DNA from: Chloroflexota bacterium
GTDB taxonomy: Bacteria > Chloroflexota > Anaerolineae > B4-G1
DNA: 8,844 nucleotides
NCBI GenBank assembly: GCA_003648125.1
Contig: QMOE01000061.1
Span: 1-8,844, forward strand
Reading direction: 5' to 3'
Under the pieces are notes generated by a model. It was not told the DNA's origin. It made no database searches and saw nothing but the letters and a program-made list of their open reading frames with translations. Each line of letters opens with the position of its first letter. Within the stretch, counting starts at the first letter, position 1. A program made the translations under genes and the position numbers. Positions 6,147-8,844 of the stretch are shown piece by piece.

Positions 6147-7283
6147 ATGTCGGCCAGGATTCTGATCGTTGATGATAACCCGAATGCATTAAAGCTGGTG
6201 GGCTATGCGTTGCATCGGGAGGGATTTGAGATTACGGTGGCTCAGAATGGCCCTGAGGCTCTGGCTAAAGCTGAGGCGGATCCGCCGGACCTCGTCATTC
6301 TTGATATAATGATGCCGGACATGGATGGCTATGAGGTGTGTCGGCGCCTGCGGGCCATGCCCCAGACGGCACGCACACCGGTTATCATGCTCACCGCCAA
6401 GGGCCGAGCCGAGGATCGGGTGATGGGTTTCCAGGCCGGCGCGGATGATTACGTCACCAAGCCGGTGTTGCCCGCAGAACTGATAGCCCGTGTGCGCGCG
6501 TTGCTGGCCCGTGCTCGCCTCGAAGCGGAGACTGCACCTCCGCGGGCGAAGGTAATTGGGTTTCTGGGAGTCAAGGGTGGCGCGGGGACGACGACACTGA
6601 CCGTGAACGTGGCCCTGGCGCTGCGCGAAGAGATCGGCGAAAGGCACAGCGCGATCCTGGCCGACCTTCACACCTGGGGAGGAGCGGTGGCTCATCATCT
6701 CTCCCTGGTTTCACGAGCGAGCCTGGCCACTTTATTGGAGAAGCTCCCTTCTCAAATCACCCCCAATTTGGTCGAGGGCTGCCTGGCCTCTCACGCCAGT
6801 GGTGTCCGGGTGCTCATCGCGGCGCACGACGTGGAAGGGGCAATACCAGAGATGACTCCTGAGCACGCAGATGCAATCGTGGAGCAGTTGAAGAGGATGG
6901 CTGATTACGTACTGCTGGACCTGGGCAGCGGGTTGTGTCCGGCCACGCAGGCAGCGCTTAAGCATTGTAACTACGTCGTCGTTACCGTGGAGCCGGACCC
7001 GGTGGCCCTTACTCTGGCGCAGGCGATGTTGATCAGGTTAGCAAGTATGGACATCTACGGAGGACAAATAGGTTTCGTGCTGGTGAACCGGTCGCGCTCG
7101 GCCGCTACATACACACGAAGTGTTATTGAGGAGCTATTGCAAAGCCCACTCATCGGAGTAATTACCCCGGCGCCGGAGTTGTTTTTCCACGCCGCCAAAG
7201 CAGGAGTACCTATCGTCACCTCTCAGCCGGACAGCCTGACGGCCACCCAGTTTCGTGACCTGGCGCGCTTGCTGGTGAAGTGA
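6147..7283 (+). CDS. Response regulator receiver fused to CpaE/MinD-like ATPase
   Basis: A 378-residue two-domain protein. Residues 3-122 are an intact receiver: acidic pair D9/D10, phospho-acceptor D53 in LVILDIMMPDMDGYE, T83 and K105 (VTKP). Residues 135-378 are a P-loop ATPase of the MinD/ParA/CpaE class, with the deviant Walker A VKGGAGTTT (142-150, lysine K143), YVLLDLGSG as the Walker B strand, and VTVEPDPVAL downstream. CpaE/TadZ proteins localise type IVb (Tad/Flp) pilus machinery at the membrane and usually have a degenerate receiver; here the receiver looks phosphorylatable. The strand after Walker A reads ILADLHTWGG where relatives have a DxD-type sequence. AGGAGGA at 6134-6140 is 6 nt before ATG. 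No histidine kinase or pilus gene lies in the window, so its partner is unknown. A Tad-pilus or polar-localisation role is inference. Confidence 0.85.
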   Translation: MSARILIVDDNPNALKLVGYALHREGFEITVAQNGPEALAKAEADPPDLVILDIMMPDMDGYEVCRRLRAMPQTARTPVIMLTAKGRAEDRVMGFQAGADDYVTKPVLPAELIARVRALLARARLEAETAPPRAKVIGFLGVKGGAGTTTLTVNVALALREEIGERHSAILADLHTWGGAVAHHLSLVSRASLATLLEKLPSQITPNLVEGCLASHASGVRVLIAAHDVEGAIPEMTPEHADAIVEQLKRMADYVLLDLGSGLCPATQAALKHCNYVVVTVEPDPVALTLAQAMLIRLASMDIYGGQIGFVLVNRSRSAATYTRSVIEELLQSPLIGVITPAPELFFHAAKAGVPIVTSQPDSLTATQFRDLARLLVK

Positions 7284-7290
7284 GCATAGC

Positions 7291-7303
7291 GCGGCAAAGC
7301 CGC
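7291..7303. repeat. Small hairpin after the ATPase gene
   Basis: GCGGC-AAA-GCCGC forms a 5-bp GC stem starting 7 bp after the stop codon. It lacks a T-run, so it is at most a weak terminator or an mRNA 3'-end stabiliser. Confidence 0.35.
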
Positions 7304-7305
7304 AG

Positions 7306-7334
7306 ATGACCAATGACCAAGAATGCAATGACCA
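7306..7334 (+). repeat. ATGACCA heptamer repeats at the endonuclease V start
   Basis: ATGACCA occurs three times, at 7306-7312, 7313-7319 (tandem) and 7328-7334, with an 8-bp variant (AGAATGCA) between. The repeats supply three candidate ATG codons, two of them in the endonuclease V frame (7313 and 7328). Confidence 0.65.
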
Positions 7335-8020
7335 AATCATTTCAGCATCGCTGGGACGTCACCCCGCAGGAGGCTATCGCCATTCAGCAGCGCCTGCGGT
7401 CTTTGGTGATAACCGAGAACCGAGTAGAGACGGTACGGACGGTGGCCGGCGTGGACGTCGGTTTTCGGGGCGAGGTGGCCCAGGCGGCGGTGGTGGTTCT
7501 CCGATACCCCGAACTAGAGCCTGTGGACTATGCGCTGGGCCGGCGGCCGGTGGCTTTTCCCTACATCCCCGGGTTGCTGGCTTTCCGCGAGGGACCGGTG
7601 GTGATGGATGCACTGGAGCAATTGCGCACCGAACCCGATTTACTGATTTTCGATGGGCAAGGGCTGGCTCACCCCCGGCGGATGGGAATTGCCACTCACA
7701 TCGGGGTGCTGGTAGACAGACCGAGCATTGGCTGCGCCAAATCGCGTCTGTGTGGTGAGCATCACCAGCCTGCTGAGACACGGGGTTCCACGGCTCGTCT
7801 GACCGATGGTGACGAAATTATCGGCATGGTGGTGCGCACACGGGATGGGGTAAAGCCAGTCTACGTATCTATCGGGCACAAGGTGGATCTGGAGACAGCA
7901 GTGGCCTACGTGTTGAACTGCTGCCGGAAATATCGTTTACCGGAGCCGACCCGTTACGCGCATCGAATTGCCGGCGGAGAGCGGTTGCGGCTAGGCGTCT
8001 CTCAGCCATCCTTGCTTTGA
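7328..8020 (+). CDS. nfi: Endonuclease V (deoxyinosine 3'-endonuclease)
   Basis: A 230-residue endonuclease V, which cuts the second phosphodiester 3' to deoxyinosine and starts repair of deaminated adenine. All family blocks are present: AGVDVGF (catalytic D43), FPYIPGLLAFREGP (wedge tyrosine Y79, E88), FDGQGLAHPRRMGIATHIGVL (D109, H115), PSIGCAKSRL (K138) and SIGHKVDL. ATG 7328 is preferred over in-frame ATG 7313 because it puts the first catalytic aspartate at residue 43 and starts 17 residues before the end of the HRWDVTPQEAI block, the same spacing I recall for the Thermotoga maritima enzyme. Neither start has a visible Shine-Dalgarno site, so initiation may be weak or leaderless. The gene follows the ATPase on the same strand after a 44-bp gap. 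Confidence 0.94.
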   Translation: MTKSFQHRWDVTPQEAIAIQQRLRSLVITENRVETVRTVAGVDVGFRGEVAQAAVVVLRYPELEPVDYALGRRPVAFPYIPGLLAFREGPVVMDALEQLRTEPDLLIFDGQGLAHPRRMGIATHIGVLVDRPSIGCAKSRLCGEHHQPAETRGSTARLTDGDEIIGMVVRTRDGVKPVYVSIGHKVDLETAVAYVLNCCRKYRLPEPTRYAHRIAGGERLRLGVSQPSLL

Positions 8021-8031
8021 GGTGTCTATTA

Positions 8032-8067
8032 ATCCTCCCGCAGGTTCCTGAGAACCTGCGGGAGGAT
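8032..8067. repeat. Perfect hairpin, copy 2 of a two-copy family
   Basis: Arms of 16 bp at 8032-8047 and 8052-8067 pair perfectly around a CTGA loop, in the gap between endonuclease V and the sirtuin. The right arm with flank (8053-8072) aligns with 3447-3466. Within the shared 15-bp stem four pairs differ from copy 1 and all four stay Watson-Crick. A TAGTTA flank is shared. Relative to the local genes the orientation is opposite to copy 1. Confidence 0.9.
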
Positions 8068-8086
8068 AGTTACGAAGGTCGAACCC

Positions 8087-8844
8087 ATGACATTGGAACG
8101 TGACATTGAACGCGCGGCGCAATTAGTGCTACATGCGCGGCACACTGTGGCCCTCACCGGAGCGGGGCACAGCACGCCGTCAGGCATCCCCGATTTTCGC
8201 AGCCCTGGGTCTGGTCTGTGGGAGAAGACCGACCCGATGGCCGTGGCCTCGATCCTCGCTTTCCGCCTGCGCCCCCAGGCGTTCTATGATTGGATTCGTC
8301 CATTGGTCAGGATTATGCTCAGCGCCAGGCCTAACCCGGCTCACCGGGCACTGGCCGCGCTAGAGGAAATGGGACTGCTCCGAGCAGTAATTACCCAGAA
8401 CATTGACGGCCTGCACCAGCGGGCCGGATCACAACGGGTCTTGGAGTTGCACGGCCATATACGGGAGGCGACCTGCATCCGTTGCTACAAGGCCGTGTCT
8501 GCGCCGCCGCTTATCAATAAGTTTCTAGCCGACGGGCAAGTGCCCGTGTGCAAAGACTGCGGCGGGGTGATGAAGCCTAACGTCATTCTTTTTGGGGAAC
8601 AATTGCCGGTGAGGGTGCTCAATGAGGCCCGCCGCGAGGCTCAACTCTGCGATCTGATGTTGGTGGCCGGTTCTCGTCTGGAAGTGGTGCCGGCCGCAAG
8701 CCTGCCGTTGATCGCCCATCAGCACGGAGCGAAAGTGATTATCGTGAATTACCAGGAGACTTATCTGGATTCACAGGCGGAAGTAGTGATTCACGCGGAC
8801 GTCGCCGAGGTGCTGCCGCGCATCGTCCAGGTGGTGCGAGAGGA
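8087..8844 (+). CDS. Sir2-family NAD-dependent protein deacylase (3' end outside window)
   Basis: The first 252 codons of a sirtuin, still open at the window edge; most bacterial relatives end near 240-260 residues, so little is missing. It removes acyl groups from lysine using NAD+, releasing nicotinamide and O-acyl-ADP-ribose. Motifs in order: NAD loop TGAGHSTPSGIPDFR (24-38), ITQNIDGLHQRAG (102-114), catalytic histidine H122 in ELHGH, zinc cysteines C130/C133 and C155/C158, PNVILFGEQLP (164-174), GSRLEVVPA (195-203) and IVNYQET (219-225). Two deviations from the usual sequence stand out: GAGHS in place of GAGIS, and GSRLEV where GTSL-type is typical. ATG 8087 has GAAGGT 7 nt upstream. It is the second gene after nfi, separated by the hairpin repeat. 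CobB-like deacetylase or another deacylase specificity cannot be told apart here. Confidence 0.92.
   Translation, partial: MTLERDIERAAQLVLHARHTVALTGAGHSTPSGIPDFRSPGSGLWEKTDPMAVASILAFRLRPQAFYDWIRPLVRIMLSARPNPAHRALAALEEMGLLRAVITQNIDGLHQRAGSQRVLELHGHIREATCIRCYKAVSAPPLINKFLADGQVPVCKDCGGVMKPNVILFGEQLPVRVLNEARREAQLCDLMLVAGSRLEVVPAASLPLIAHQHGAKVIIVNYQETYLDSQAEVVIHADVAEVLPRIVQVVRE

Noticed and set aside
8133..8363. Plus-strand open frame of 76 codons
   Set aside because: It lies wholly inside the sirtuin gene in another frame and has no family features.
1..8844. CRISPR array, tRNA, rRNA, insertion sequence or phage genes
   Set aside because: No regularly spaced direct repeats of CRISPR size, cloverleaf, rRNA motif, transposase or phage structural motif was found on either strand by eye.

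Overview
The window looks like ordinary chromosome from a GC-rich bacterium, most likely a member of the Chloroflexota (Anaerolineae-like). This rests on the gene mix: a zinc-ribbon/cold-shock fusion beside gyrA, a PimA/PatA/PgsA-type lipid operon, a receiver-CpaE fusion, endonuclease V and a sirtuin. Domain assignments are firm. The taxon is an inference from gene content and was not tested against a database. No phage, transposase, CRISPR array, rRNA or tRNA was seen.

Layout: (1) 2-2623, + strand: a tight run of the 3' end of gyrA, a zinc-ribbon cold-shock protein, an eIF2B/MtnA-fold protein that lacks the isomerase cysteine, and an amidase-less CinA. (2) 2624-2725: a 102-bp gap between converging genes, filled by an inverted array of 9-bp units. 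(3) 2726-5959, - strand: a four-gene operon read from right to left, ArsR-type repressor, lysophospholipid-type acyltransferase, PimA-like GT4 glycosyltransferase and CDP-alcohol phosphatidyltransferase. The first three overlap end to start. (4) 5960-6146: an AT-rich divergent promoter region with two back-to-back sigma-70-type promoters. (5) 6147-7283, + strand: a receiver domain fused to a CpaE/MinD-like ATPase. (6) 7328-8844, + strand: endonuclease V, then a Sir2 deacylase cut by the window edge.

The functional core is the minus-strand operon. Its three enzymes correspond to the activities that build acylated, mannosylated phosphatidylinositol in Actinobacteria (PgsA, PimA, PatA), here under a metal-site-free ArsR-like regulator. 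The best unexplained structures are two distant hairpins, at 3428-3462 and 8032-8067. They are copies of one family: four base-pair differences all preserve pairing, and a TAGTTA flank is shared. The 9-bp inverted array at 2648-2722 is a second one. I saw no wholly new multi-gene system; the novelty candidates are the repeat structures, the lipid operon and the divergent proteins noted in the findings.
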